This document shows, in pieces, positions 52,559 through 64,000 of a stretch of DNA of 64,000 nt. Made by a program: the position numbers and the translations under genes. The number at the start of each line of letters is the position of its first letter. Positions within the stretch are counted from its first letter, which is position 1. The stretch is from Platycnemis pennipes (lineage: Eukaryota > Arthropoda > Insecta > Odonata > Platycnemididae). The notes under the pieces are model-generated. The model saw only the letters and a program-made list of their open reading frames with translations. It did no database searches and was not told the origin of the DNA. The stretch covers positions 112,195,027 through 112,259,026 of the forward strand of contig OW121856.1 of the NCBI GenBank assembly GCA_933228895.1, given 5' to 3'.

Positions 52559-55500
52559 TTATAAAATCTCCCTCCTCGATTCTGGAAAAAAATTTAAGAG
52601 ACGCAAAAGTGATTCCCCATGAACAATTACAAATAACATGCCATAAAGTACGAAAACTTACAAATTACTCACCATCGCTTACTGATTCTGTATCCTTGCC
52701 ATTGGTATCATCTGGCCTACCCTGATAAAAATCCTGCGTTTGGAAGTTCTTTCAATTAAACTCCAAAGGAAAATCAGGAACAGCTGCCTTCCTTTTTCCA
52801 GATGACTCTTCGTCAATACCATGTGCTTCCACATGTTCCTAGACAGTCTGCCTCCTTTTATGCCCTCCTCCTTACTGGCATAGGATCTTTGTCATTCACT
52901 GGATCTAACCTCCTTCCTTGTTGCTTGATTGATCGACTCCCCTCAAACTCTGGCTCTTTATATAATAGATATTTGTTGTGTATTCACCCTTTTCTGCTTT
53001 ACATCTGGCAATGTTGTATGAACCCTAAAGTAGAAAAATATATATTTCAATAATGAGAATGAGCAAATGTCGACAGCATTAACTTAAAGTTCTCCCACGA
53101 CAAAGTACTTTCGTACTATTTTCCTTAAACAAGTGAGAATGAAATATTCTCTAAGTATAATTTGCATGGGAAAATTTTGTACCAGGGCAAGCCACCAACA
53201 AAAGGAAATTTCTTCTCAGTGAATTTCATGCCATTACTTTTCAATGCATTCCTCGACCCATTTTCTTAACCGCAATATGAACTCCATGAAGACGAAAATT
53301 CCACGATCACTTTTATTGGTAGAAAGAGCATCCTCTGACTCACCAAAGTCAGTTTCACTCGTCAAACTCACTTTCTTAGTAAGATTCCGAATTGCAGTCA
53401 CCGTCAGCAGAACTTTTGGAAACCACGGATGTTGCTGATGCATCACTCTCAGGACTCCATTCTGAAGGGAGGATTTATCATCAGCCCCGTGTCACATCAG
53501 CATTGCTTTCTTTCCCACACGGCATTTCGGAACCCTCTCTTACGTATCCATGACATGACTTCTGAAATAAAACGAGACGACCAATATGAACAATAAGTTC
53601 CCGGGGGTAAAAGCGATGACAGTCGAAAAATGAAACTCTGTCAGGTCAACGAGATAAATCGGAAATGCATGTATTTGATGAGAAATTGTTTTTGGAAAGA
53701 AGTGGAGTTTCTCCACACTGCGATCACTTACCCTTGAACCCTTATGGAGAGTGACCTGAAAAGAAACAACATTCACTCACGCCCACGCAAACACGCACAC
53801 ACCCACGCACACAAAGGCACACCCACAAAAAACCTTAATTGCACGCCTCCTCTTCCTCCACTTCGGGTTGCGTGATGTTCCGGTGGGGAACCGGGACCTG
53901 GTGGAATAAAAAGGAAACGAGTGTCATCGCACGTTGATATCACACACAAATTAACATTAGCAGAGTATCTTTAATGATAGAGTCCACGATTTAAATTTCA
54001 ATCGTCTCGTGAGCTCAGCCGTCCAGCGTTTCAAATTGATCGAGTTAAAATGGTGTACCATTCGCGAATGTTAGGTTCCCGGCACTGATGAATGAATATA
54101 TGACATGGCAACTGGACTTCGTACTTTGTCCGTCAGTTAAGTCGAGGATCTCTTTTCGGCTGACGTTGTTCATCTCCAGCCGTTCCCGGAAAACCTCCTT
54201 CTTCTCTTCGCCCACATCCAACTCTGCCAAGTTTCCAGTCGCATTCCCTTAACCACGCATCTGGCGACTATCGTTATATCACGCACATTCCGTCCTGGAT
54301 CCCCTCTGGAATTTCTCCCACATTATTGCATTGTGTCGGCACCGAGTCATTCCTAGGTACCCCCTTCAAACATCAACACTCAAAGTCTATATAACAGGAG
54401 GTGTTAAAATGTTGTATCACAATATTCTACCATTGCCTCAATATCACAAAGCATTTCACATAAAATTCCGGTGAATTCCCAGTCTTACTCATATGCCAAA
54501 TCATATCCGCAAAACAGCTACTTCCTGGACACACATGTTAAACAGTCATGTGTTAATACATTGTTAAGATCTGTATCACATAAAAAATCATAAATTTACT
54601 CACTCGATCAAGCGTCGTTCGACGCAAGTACAGGGCTTGAAGACGTCCGGACCCACTGAAAAACAAATTGAAGAATAGTAAATTAATAAATTAGTTTTCA
54701 TCAGTTTGAGGTGGAAAAATTTTCTATCATGGAGGGAAGATATTTTCAAGTTACCTGGTAATGCGATGCTTTACATTCTTAACGGTTTATTCGATAACTA
54801 TATTATACACAGTCGTTAAGAAGTGGAATCCGTCTTGGCATCTACATTTAAAGCATTTACATAATTTTGAAGATATGAACTTGACAAAGAGAGAAATATC
54901 ACTTGGGGAACACAAATGTTGGGTGAATTTTGGCAAAAGGGGACTTCATTTGTTACTTAACAATATAAAACCTTTGAGGAGCGTATTGGCAAATTTATTA
55001 AAACACTAGATTAAGCTCCTTTGACTGCATAGAGCTAAAAAAAACTTCCATGAAATTCGAGAGCTAAGTGTTATAAGGTGCGAAGTATCGTAATTATGTC
55101 AACGCGTGCCGTTTTTCGATTATCTTTTCATTTCATGATTGGGAAATCGTGTTAGTCTATTAATGAAGGACTAACAACAGTAAGGCCATCTTACCTGGAA
55201 GCTCAGGAGAGACACGGTTGCCTCTCCTCCATCGGCGAATCTTCTTCCCCGCCGAGCTGAGGCCCTTCCTAAAAGGAAAAGAAAAGTTTAATTATTAATA
55301 GACATTCAAATTTGCATTCATATGCTACAATGGTGGTATTTATCCTTAATGTCTTTCTTCATTTTTCTTCTTGCATCGACATTTCGTTTTCCTAGTAGGA
55401 AAACGTTTACTTTTTGTTAGGCTTCCTATACGCATTGACAAAAGTCTATGAGGTACGTCGTATATCGAAGGATTCCAAATGAAAATTAAGTAGACATAAT

Positions 55501-55997
55501 TTATTGGCGGCCAAATATAACGAATTCGTCATTGAAAGTATTTGGACATTCATTTCTCAACAGCATTAGGCACATTGTTGAGGAAAAATTTTAATAAATA
55601 CCGAGTATTTAATATCAAGATTTCTCCATATTTTAGCATTGAAGTCCATTCCGGATCCATGATCCCTGGTGAGCCAGTGTTTCAGGAAAAAACGAGTAAT
55701 GCGACATGATGGAAACCGACGAAAGTACATTTGGCGTTATACTTTCTCTTAGGTCACAATTAGGACGCTGAACCTATTTGAGTGGTCGTGGCATATTTCA
55801 CAAGCATGATTAATGTCTTATTTATTTTTCATTTTCTCATGTGTAATGCATCGAAGATAAATATGTCAGTTACCAAGGGCAGCACTGTCATTCGAGGGCA
55901 GATCTGTCCGTGTTTAAGTGAGTCTTTTTATTTGAATTATTTATTAGAAGACATTAAAAGCAGTTTGTACTTACCGGCACCCGTCGACCCAACACAT
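52559..55997 (-). CDS. Candidate host gene, nine small exons, 138-codon frame, unknown function
   Basis: Exons (minus strand): 56023-55975 (ATG at 55997), 55268-55195, 54655-54604, 53897-53834, 53755-53732, 53561-53544, 53461-53372, 52721-52673, 52581 to the stop at 52559. Each has a pyrimidine-rich acceptor (for example CTTTTATTGCAG, TTTTCCTTTTAG, TTGTTTTTCAG) and most have strong donors (GTAAGT, GTAAGA, GTGAGT). The donor of exon 4 (AAG/GTTTTT) is weak. All phases join, giving 417 nt ending in TAA. The protein starts MCWVDGCRKGLSS, is Lys/Arg-rich (KKIRRWRRG) and matches no family I know. An in-frame stop precedes the ATG, and an upstream 5' UTR exon must exist. Exons 1-3 are best supported. 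An alternative exon at 54045-54230 and different frames for exons 4-7 cannot be excluded, and a non-coding RNA is possible. Confidence 0.42.
54045..54250 (-). other. Possible alternative exon within the candidate gene
   Basis: Minus-strand frame ELDVGEEKKEVFRERLEMNN followed by VSRKEILDLTDGQ has protein-like composition and lies in the intron between exons 3 and 4. Splice signals around it are weak, and its phase does not join the neighbouring exons cleanly. Confidence 0.25.
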
Positions 55998-56023
55998 ATC
56001 AAAGGATATTAGTTCTTAATTTC

Positions 56024-58165
56024 CTGCAATAAAAGTATGTATATGCGCGAACTGACCAGAGACAGTAATTTTAGCTCTTTGCAGCTCACAGAGTACCAGC
56101 GTACAAGTTCGGTATCTATGGACTCGTTGTCAAAATAATCTTTGTTTATGGTCATGTCGTCGGAGTATCGCTTAGGTAACAAAATTAATTAAATAATTTC
56201 ATTTCCAGATGAAACTTCAAAAAGCAGGGGAAATTAATTGAGCGTAATTATCAACAATAAGTGTTTAATTTATATAATGGATTTTGTAGCAACTTGGAGC
56301 TATAAGAGACTGTGAAACTTTGTGATATTGGTGAGAAGATGATGACGTCAAATTTCTTCAAGCGTAGTGAAATGGGCTTAGGATTGGTGTTTTCCCAAAT
56401 ATTTGCAACCTTCTAAAAATGGAAAAATAACATCACAGAAAAAGAATGAATCAAATTAATAATTTTTTATGTTGTTTGTTATTTGGTATGATGTACATAA
56501 TGTGAATAAATATTTTTCCCGCAGTTGCCAAGTTTTTTAACTTAGTTAGCATGAACACCTTTTTGTTTATTAAAAGAATAGTAATCTTTTTAAGTTCAAA
56601 TTAAAATATATTTTTATATTTTAGCCACTGCTTTGTATTTTCTGATTCACACATACTTCGTGAACAGTAAATTTCTACATATTTTTTTCAAAAGAACACC
56701 CATATCAAAGTGTCGGTAATAGAAACTAGGAACGACATGTAGATTATTTCAAGGTCCCTTTATTGGGCAGTACAATCAATGCTCACTATGTTCAATGGCT
56801 TAAATATGAAATAAAATATGAGAAAAGCTTATTTTTTATATAATTTGAATCGTTATTGGGCGTAATTGAAAGTGAGTGTGTGTTATTTACTCTTTTCGAA
56901 ATTGAGTTCATGGAAACAATGTTTTTTCAACATAGGCAGGTATCAGATTTGAGTTTTGGTTTTGTGACTGAAATGCGAAAGGTTTGCGGTAAAAACTACC
57001 GACTAATAAAATCGTGGTATCATCCATTTCATTTCAATTGGCCTCTATATTATATGCGTTTCGTGTGTGTTTCGAATCTAATATACTCCCTTTACTCGAA
57101 TAGTGGTGATTTAGATTAATATGCCAGAAATAAGCAGTTGCGGAAACGTGGCTGATTCAGGAAGTTCAGTCACATGTTTGCCATATGATATTCACTCCTT
57201 ATAGGCAGCAAACATATTTTAGCAACTCCCGTCCGTGAGTGTGAAAGGGAATTGTTTGGAATGTAGGTGAATTACGTGTGGGTGAAGAAATCTCATAGCT
57301 CTTAATTATTGAGAATACTTCATGCGCTCGTAAACACAGGTGTAATGTTTATTTGAGGGGCAGTTTCGGACCCATAAGTGGATATCCTATGTGGTAGGCC
57401 GTAATGGCCAGGCCTGGTCTTGCCAGGAGAGCATCTTCTCCATCGGGTTGGTGGTCCCGTATTTCCAGGGGACAGCCGCTCGACAACGGCACTGTCGCAG
57501 AAATTGTTTGAGTAATCTTTGACCCCCTACTGCTGAAAGCTAAAGGTGGTTTGCCGTTTGGACTGCTCTGATACTTCAGCCACCTCTCATAATTATGCCC
57601 TTAACTAGAGGTCGTTGTGAAATTAGAGGGAATCCATTCTGCGACAAAAAATAATTTCAGATCGGGTATCTTTTTCGGGAGAAGTCAACCTAACATGTGC
57701 TAAATATATGTTATTTTATGTGAAAATACCTCAACTGAAAAATCTAGTAATATAGTCCTGATAGGATATTTGTGCTTTTTTAGGGTTGGGATAATCTCGG
57801 GACAGTGAGACAATAAAAAAATTATTTTAGTTGTAGCTATCGATAGAATACTGCAGAATATATTAGTGTATAATTAATAAAATTTTGATATCCTCTACTA
57901 AGCCCAATAATCAAAAATGGTAAACACCAGTAAGTAACACTAATTTTATGTTCGATCTGGCTTAGAACCAATTTTTGACGCACATTAGTTTTGGTTAGAA
58001 GATTAAAATATTAATTAAAATTCTTTTTTCGTTTCCATCCAACGTGTACAAAATTGCGATTTCGGTTTCGAGTGCACATTGTAAAGCTAAGAACAATGTA
58101 TAGGACAACCAAAAACCGGGACAAAAGAGTAAGGCTTCAGTTCCCAAGGAGTAGAGCTGTGCTAC
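56024..58165. other. No gene supported upstream of the candidate gene
   Basis: AT-rich sequence. A GC-richer patch at about 57390-57500 looks like old repeat. A 5' exon and promoter of the minus-strand gene may lie here or beyond, but none can be singled out. Confidence 0.4.
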
Positions 58166-58248
58166 ATGCCGTTTCGAATATCACACTACCATAAAAACTT
58201 TGTATTGCGTTGAGAGCTGCGTAAATTAGTAGTAGATTTGTTTATTAC

Positions 58249-58282
58249 GGGTTCGTCGACGTCTAGGGTCATTTCGCACCAC
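58249..58282 (-). other. 3' UTR stem-loop region of element F
   Basis: Minus strand GTGGTGCGAAATGACC...GTCGACGAACCC parallels the stem-loops at 3246 and 13912; the stem is imperfect here. Confidence 0.45.
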
Positions 58283-58403
58283 TACTGCTAGTTATTTGCT
58301 CGTCTGGTCAGTTGTGCTCAGTGGGTATCCCTTTTCCATGGTAATATTACTACACGTATTCATTCACTTAACGAGGTGCTTTGCGTCCACAGTGGATGAT
58401 TAA

Positions 58404-60811
58404 CTATAAGAAATTTATTAGGTTAGATTCTTTTAGAAAATTCAACAATTTGTCTATTTTCTCAGGGTCATCGCCCAAAATCCCCTCTAGTTGCCCAGTT
58501 ATATTATGTCGTTCGCGTACTGCCTGATACCTTTCACAGTCCGTCAGGAGATGCCTTACCGTCAGTGGAGAATCACAGTCGTCACAACGCGGTGGTACTT
58601 TTCCTTCCGTGAAGAGGAATGAGTGGGTGAGGGCACACTGTCTTATCCTCATGCGTGTGATTGCGACTTCCTCCCTCCGACAGTTCCTGTCTGAGGTGGA
58701 CCAAGCAAATGTATCGGGTTTAATGAGACAGAGTTTGTTGGAATTGATGGATCTCCAGGTTTCTCTCCACTTTTCTAAGACTATTTTTTTAAGCTTCGAC
58801 TTCATATCCTCTGCGGGAACCAGCGCTGAGGCGCTCTGGGTGTCCATGAGCGATTCTTTCGCCGCTGCGTCGGCCTTCTCAGTGCTCAGTATTCCCACGT
58901 GCCCCGGGATCCATATAAATGATACTGTCACGCCCTCCTTACTCAGGGATGCCAAGGAGGATTGGATATCCTGGACAAGAGGGTGTTCAGTAAATAGATC
59001 CGAGATTGAGTGCAAGGCGCTTAAGGAGTCGGAACACACTAGATAACGAGCGTTACGACGTTTAATGTGGCTTAAGGCCATATTTATGGCAAAAAGTTCA
59101 GCAGTGTAAATACTGCAGAGCGGGTCAAGCTTCGCTTTCAGAACTCCGTGGTAGGAAGACACGATTGCGCAGCCACAGGATGTTCCAGACTTCGACCCGT
59201 CCGTGTATACGGGGGTGAAGCCGGAATAATTCCCCAATTCTTCTTTAAAGAGTCGTTGGTATTCTGCAGACGTAGTGGCAGATTTTCGGCATTTAAGTAA
59301 ACGATAATTAATATCTGGGCGAGGTATCGTCCATGGAGGGTGCTTATGATACACAGTCGAGTATATGTCAGGCAAAGTAAAACGACACTCTTGGATAAAA
59401 TCACTGAAACGCACACCAAAAGGCTTTGTTGCCCTTGGCCTTTGATTAAAAATTTCTAAAAAATGAGGGTTAAAAATATAGTTAAAACAAGGATGTCTTT
59501 TCATCGATAAAATCTTTGCGGCGTAGTTGCACGTCAGTGTATCACGGTGAGTTGCTAAAGGCGGTTCCCCGGCATCCGAGTAGATCCTTAAGACGGGAGA
59601 GGTTCTAAATGCGCCAGTAGCCAGCCGAAGTCCTGAGTCATGGATCGTGGATAGGGGTCTTAAATGAGACTCACGTCCTGCTGCGTAGACTACTGAACCG
59701 TAGTCGAGCCTACTACGCACAAGCGACCTGTACAGTAAAAGCAATGTCGTGCGAACAGCGCCCCACGTCGAGTGACTTAAAAAACGTAAAATATTTAAGA
59801 TTTTAAAACAGGTTTCCTTTAAAGATTTAATGTGCTCTTGCCAATTAGGACGATAATCAAAAATCATGCCTAGGAAGCGAATACACTCCACGTAGGCTAA
59901 CTCTTTGCATCCAAGCCTTAACGTGGGTGGGATGTGAAACCCTCTAAGTCGATGGAAATGAACGCACTTTGTCTTCTCCGAATAGAAACGAAATCCCTTG
60001 CTCCGTGACCACTTGTCCAGCTTGTTAAGACAGAGCTGGGTGTGTCTTGTAGCACATGCCAGGTTGGACGATCGGCTAAATATAGCTAGGTCGTCAACAA
60101 ACAAGGATCCCTTAACCGGCTCTTTTATGCAGTCGGTTATGTCGTTGATTGCAATGGCAAAGAGCGTTACACTTAGTACAGAGCCTTGAGGCACGCCATT
60201 TTCGTGGCTGAAAAATCTTGACAGGGTGCTACCAAGCTTAATTTTAAAAACACGAGCTGTTAAAAATGTTTTAATAAAAGTGGGAAAGTTACCCCTAAAG
60301 CCCCAATCGTGCAGCGATTTTAGAATCTTCCACCGCCACACTCGGTCGTCGGTCTTCTCCGCCCCCTCCTGTTGCTCTGTATTCGAGTACTTCCCCATAA
60401 GGGGTCGTGAGCATTAAAATCACCCAACAACACATAAGGTCTAGGCAGTTGATCAACTAGAGTTTGCAAGTTGTGCCGAGTAACAGGAGGTCCATCTGGT
60501 AGGTAAACGTTACACAACGTTAGTTTTGCAGGAGTGTGAACAGTTAAAGCCACTGCCTGGAATGGCGTGTTTAGCGGCAATCGAGAGGTGTAAACGGTCT
60601 CTCGAATCATTATTGCGACTCCCCCTCTGGCTCTTTGACCAGTGGTGTCGTCATATCTAAAAACGGAATACCCTCTTATGGTACCGTGATCGGTTGTTTT
60701 AAAATGAGTCTCTTGTAAACACACACAGGGTGGGTTAAAATCACGCAATAAAATGGCCAGCTCCTCCTCGTGCCTATAAAAACCATTACAGTTCCACTGT
60801 AAAATATTCAT
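58404..60811 (-). pseudogene. ORF2 of element F with deletion between endonuclease and mid-RT
   Basis: Starts MNILQWNCNGFYRH at 60811, with QETHFK, RARGGVAI and GDFNAHDPLWGST. At about 60370 the text jumps, with a frame change, to DRVWRWKILKSLHDWGF in the RT palm, so the rest of the endonuclease and the N-terminal half of RT (about 220 codons) are gone. From there the frame is open for more than 640 codons: NGVPQGSVLS, FVDDLAIFSRSS, YTDGSKS, YTAELFAI, CSDSLSAL, IPGHVGI and CDDC..H....C, ending at 58404. RNase H residues are all present. Confidence 0.92.
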
Positions 60812-60845
60812 GACTAGAGTTAAGTAGTCCGCCCGTACAGGAGGA

Positions 60846-61795
60846 CTAGCTCTTAATTCGGGGCTTATTTTTTTCTTTCTTTCTGGCTAAAGGGAGTTCA
60901 GCCTCCGATGGACTGTCTTCCATAGATTCTAGCGGGGAGCCCGTCTCCTGGGCTCGTCGGGGGAGGGTGTCTTTCCCCTGCTCACCGCCGAGTCTTCTGT
61001 GGTGGGTTTCAAAGGGTTCTTGGGGAAACCCGGAGTTTTAACGTCCTTCGGTAGAGAAGGCGTGTTTTTGGCCTTCGATGCAGAGGCAGTGTTTTCATTC
61101 CGATTCTTTTTGCTGTTTCCCAATAAAGTCTCCTCTGTTTGAGTCTCAATAGTAATCTTGCGAACTGGAGAGCTCGATACGAGGGCAAAAGATCGTGAGA
61201 AGGTAGGGGCAACCAATGATCTGTACTTCTTGCGTGCTTCTAAGTAAGGGATCTTCTCTATTGTCTTCATCTCCATCACCTTACGTTCTTCTTGGAGCTT
61301 CGGACATTTGCGGGAAAACACAGGATGATCACCTTCACAGTTCACACACTTTGGTCCAGAGGTGCATTCTTCGTCGTGTTTTCCCTTGCCGCAGGATGGA
61401 CAGGTGTCTATGCCCTCACATCTTGTGGCGATGTGACCAAACCGCTGACATTTAAAGCAGCGCATAGGGTTCGGGATAAAAGGCCGCACAGGTACAGATT
61501 CGTACCCGATGTGCACCTTGTCAGGGAGCATGTCGCAAGCGAAGGTAAGAATGACAGATGTTGTGTCAGTAAACTCACCATTGCGCTTCGTATTCAGTCG
61601 ACGACTGTCAGTCACTCCTTGAGAGGCTATTTCTCTCTTCATTTCCTCCACCTCTACGTAGAGGAGGTCATAGTGACTGATCACTCCCTGACAAGAGTTC
61701 AGTGTACGATGGACTTCGACTTTACCTGGGATGTCGTGGAGTCTATCCATAAGAAGGAGCTTCTCACTTTGCGCTTTCGATGCCGTTTCTATTGA
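60846..61795 (-). pseudogene. ORF1 of element F (N-terminally truncated, one frameshift)
   Basis: The frame shows DLLYVEVEEMKREI, SVILTFACD, PVRPFIPNPMRCF and zinc knuckles CFKCQRFGHIATRC, CPSCGKGKHDEEC and CVNCEGDHPVFSRKC, then MEMKTIEK, ARKKYRSL and PTFSRSFA. Near 60960 the frame shifts; the proper C terminus (ESMEDSPSEAELPLARKK) ends at 60846. ORF2 starts 34 bp further on. Confidence 0.88.
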
Positions 61796-62164
61796 GAATA
61801 GCCTACAATGCCTTTAGCATACCTTCATATATCCTCGCAAAAAGAACAATGCCGTTTGCAGCATCCCGCTGTGATGAGCATCGACGATGTTTTCATTTCA
61901 GAGACGACAGTGACCGTAGCAACGCTCGAAGAAGAACCGAAAAAAATCTGCAAATTTAAACATTAATTACACAATGCCCCAAAACCTGGAGAACAAAGAG
62001 TAAATTGGTTAAAAGGATAAGAAAGTTAAAAAATTTTCCCATTGAATACAAAAAGAATTAAAGAAATCTACTAATATGCAGTTATTTTACTGAGCGAAAA
62101 AAAATCTCTTGAGCTACCATAAATAGAAAAAATCAATTTAAACCAATGTAAATACATATAATTG

Positions 62165-62235
62165 ACACTAGGAATTGAACCCGGGCCTTTTTTACATCTC
62201 GTCTATAGCACACCGTGTAAATGCTAGAATCCCAC
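62165..62235 (-). repeat. Possible tRNA-derived SINE fragment
   Basis: Minus strand GGGTTCAATTCC is a good B box, and TAGCATTTACACGG about 35 bp upstream is a poor A box. No complete tRNA fold. Confidence 0.3.
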
Positions 62236-63164
62236 AAAATTTCAGCACAATTGCTTCAGTAGTTTTTGAAATGCGTAACATAAAGCTGGCAGACAGAGAC
62301 AACACTTCATTTTTATATATTAGCATGATAATAAACTGCCATGAGAATTGAAAAGTTATAAGGCCTAGCATATGCCACAAAACATACGCACAAAAATTGC
62401 AAAGAGAAATTCCAATGGGAAAATAATATAACAGCGGTGAAAACTGTCAAAGCGACTCATTCGGGAGGCGACGCGTTGCACCATTTTCATTGGATATAAT
62501 TTGATTTAATTTGCTGACGAAAATGAATTCCGAGATTTTGGCTTAAACCCCTCAAAAATCACCCGAGGTGGTGTAACACAGGCGAGGACAGTGGAGAGAA
62601 CACAGTAAATAAAGGACAGAAGAACGTTTAAAATTAGTAGTTACATGAATTAATAGAACACCTCACCGCTGATAGCAGGTACCAACTTCCTAGGAACTTT
62701 CCGAATGACATTTCAAGGTGCGATAAAAATCAACGCCAAATAACATCGCAATCATTTACATATTTACAATTATTAGTGCATGCCGATGAAAGTAGGGGCA
62801 GGTTGTCAGAGCAAGAAATTATAGTCTTCACTTCCGTGGAGTCTGCCTGGATACAGTATTCACACTTCGTGAGATGGGAAGAGTCTCTGGACGTGTGCTG
62901 CCGTTCACGATCTGACTGTGAGTCAGGTGTCGGAATAAGGACTGGCTGCTCTTAATTTTCGTTTAACTCTCACATAACACTTCCGGAGATCGTTGAACTA
63001 CGTGCTACTTATGAACACAGCTATGTGCTTTTTGATAACTCTATGATTAGCTGTTTCCTTACTTTAAAGTATTTAAGGGAAACACAAGTATTCATTGAAA
63101 TAACTGTTGTAAATCATGTATGCTTTTTCGCTCTTAAGAAAATGGGTAAGAAAAGATTGAAGCC

Positions 63165-63260
63165 CATTCTACAATGGGCGTAAGCCGTAAGAGCTGTCGT
63201 AAGACGTAAAGAGCTGTCGTAAGGGAGAGGCAAAGTCCCATCTCTACGTCTTACGGCAGG
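63165..63260. repeat. Fold-back / short tandem repeat
   Basis: GAGCTGTCGTAAG occurs twice in close succession (63190-63220). GTCGTAAGACGTA pairs with TACGTCTTACGGC (63243-63255) around a 40-bp loop. CCCATTCTACAATGGG just upstream is itself an inverted repeat. It may be a remnant end of a DNA element. Confidence 0.45.
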
Positions 63261-64000
63261 CAAAATATCAGCCAATAAGAGCACCTCATTACTACTGCCG
63301 GTGTCAGTCACGGGTTATTGCTTTTGTGGAATGTTTTTTTGACTTGGAGAAGAATTGCGGACGTTTTTGAAATAATCTTTTTCGTGAACTTGAAAGATGG
63401 CGAGTTTAGACGAACTTATCATTAACTGATGCCTCATTGAATAATATTTGGATTGTTTCATCTCGCATTCTAACTAGATGTTTATTGTATGAACCAGTTT
63501 CTTGATTGACTTGGATGATTAGCGATCTTGTAAGTTTTAAATGGTATATACTGATCGACACCTTCCACCAATATCGTCCAAAATATCAAAAATTCGGTGG
63601 CATGGTCAATTTTAATTCTATGATAAGATGAAATGCTACACAGAAAGAAAAAATGTAAATCAAAGATTGTTTTGCTCTTAACCTTCCTGGCCGTTTTATA
63701 TATAGAAACACATGGTTAGACAGCGGATTTATAAGTGCATTGAAGCCCATAATGTTCTTTGGTCAATTAAGACAGGACAACTATGCATTGTTTCAGTCAT
63801 GGTTTCAGTTCTGATGACATCCCAGACAGCTTTGTTACTGTTGCTAGCTGTCTGAATGTAATTGTTATTAGCCGTGATTTTACAATATTTACACAATAGT
63901 ACAAGGCACTCACTTTAAAGTGGCAAGCAACCGCAATTCAAGAGGAAGTTGAGATCGAATGCTTGTCTTCTTCAGCTTGTCCTTAACTAAGTTCAACAAG

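Larger units (their letters stand above)
58249..61800 (-). mobile_element. I-like non-LTR element F, minus strand, 5'-truncated and internally deleted
   Basis: The 3' end on the low side carries the shared stem-loop block (58249-58282). ORF2 runs upward from 58404, ORF1 from 60846. Homology to ORF1 begins in mid-domain near 61793, so the 5' UTR and N terminus are missing. ATGCCGTTTC occurs near both ends (58159-58168 and 61783-61792) and could be a TSD. Confidence 0.85.
61801..64000. other. No gene supported
   Basis: Only short frames without motifs. Features of note are a tRNA-like patch at 62165-62235 (minus) and a fold-back repeat near 63170-63260. Confidence 0.45.

Noticed and set aside
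57390..57500. GC-rich patch as the promoter or first exon of the minus-strand gene
   Set aside because: No donor site in the right orientation stands out and the sequence resembles an old repeat.
1..64000. CRISPR arrays, rRNA genes, prophage or operons
   Set aside because: No regularly spaced short repeats, no rRNA-like sequence, and no clustered prokaryotic genes; all signals are those of an animal genome rich in transposons.

Overview
The window is eukaryotic, AT-rich DNA from an animal, most likely an arthropod (probably an insect). The grounds are the mix of transposon families: I-clade and CR1 non-LTR elements, a Ty1/copia element with a copia-style initiator-tRNA-Met primer site, Tigger/pogo, piggyBac, Transib-like and hAT elements. 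A candidate minus-strand gene also has canonical GT..AG introns. There are no bacterial operons, rRNA genes or CRISPR arrays. No species is named because nothing in the sequence fixes one. Almost all protein-coding signal is transposon-derived.

Layout. 1-3316: a degraded I-like non-LTR copy (copy 1) ending in a (TACC)n tail inside a roughly 220-240 bp tandem repeat (3317-3870). 3870-6560: no gene seen. 6560-6702: a short RTE-like 3' fragment with target-site duplication (TSD). 6826-14471: I-like copy A, whose ORF1 is split by the full-length I-like element B (8305-13958, 15-bp TSD, both ORFs open). 14812-22240: I-like copy C, whose 5' UTR carries a 1.86-kb Transib-like element (15321-17178) with RSS-heptamer ends and a CGGCG TSD. 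22268-24131: badly decayed I-like copy D. 25208-27111: a 5'-truncated CR1/L2-like reverse transcriptase (RT) element with an (ATTC)n tail. 27240-27640: a CR1 3' fragment. 29370-30165: I-like copy G with an internal deletion.

30893-52388 is one minus-strand Ty1/copia element with 147-bp LTRs and a CTTTC TSD. It is split in its protease region by a plus-strand CR1 element (34080-51466). The CR1 encodes an SGNH-esterase-type ORF1 and an EN-RT ORF2 with one frameshift. Its 5' UTR is in turn split by a Tigger element (34695-38111) and, four bases further on, a piggyBac-like element (38116-46070). The piggyBac itself holds a CR1 3' fragment, an hAT MITE with an 8-bp TSD, an RTE deletion derivative and a tRNA-derived SINE-like unit.

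52510-56023 (minus) holds the only good candidate for a host gene: nine small exons with strong splice signals, a continuous 138-codon reading frame and a poly(A) signal about 120 bp from the copia LTR. 58249-61800 (minus) is another I-like copy (F) with an internal deletion. 61800-64000 has no gene that I can support.

How the parts relate: the non-LTR ORF1 (RNA-binding, zinc knuckles) and ORF2 (endonuclease, RT, RNase H) together drive target-primed reverse transcription. Only element B looks coding-competent. All the other elements are dead, deleted or non-autonomous. I did not find a convincing new biological system. The strongest observations are the nested-insertion stack with exact TSDs, the Transib-like element, and the small-exon gene.
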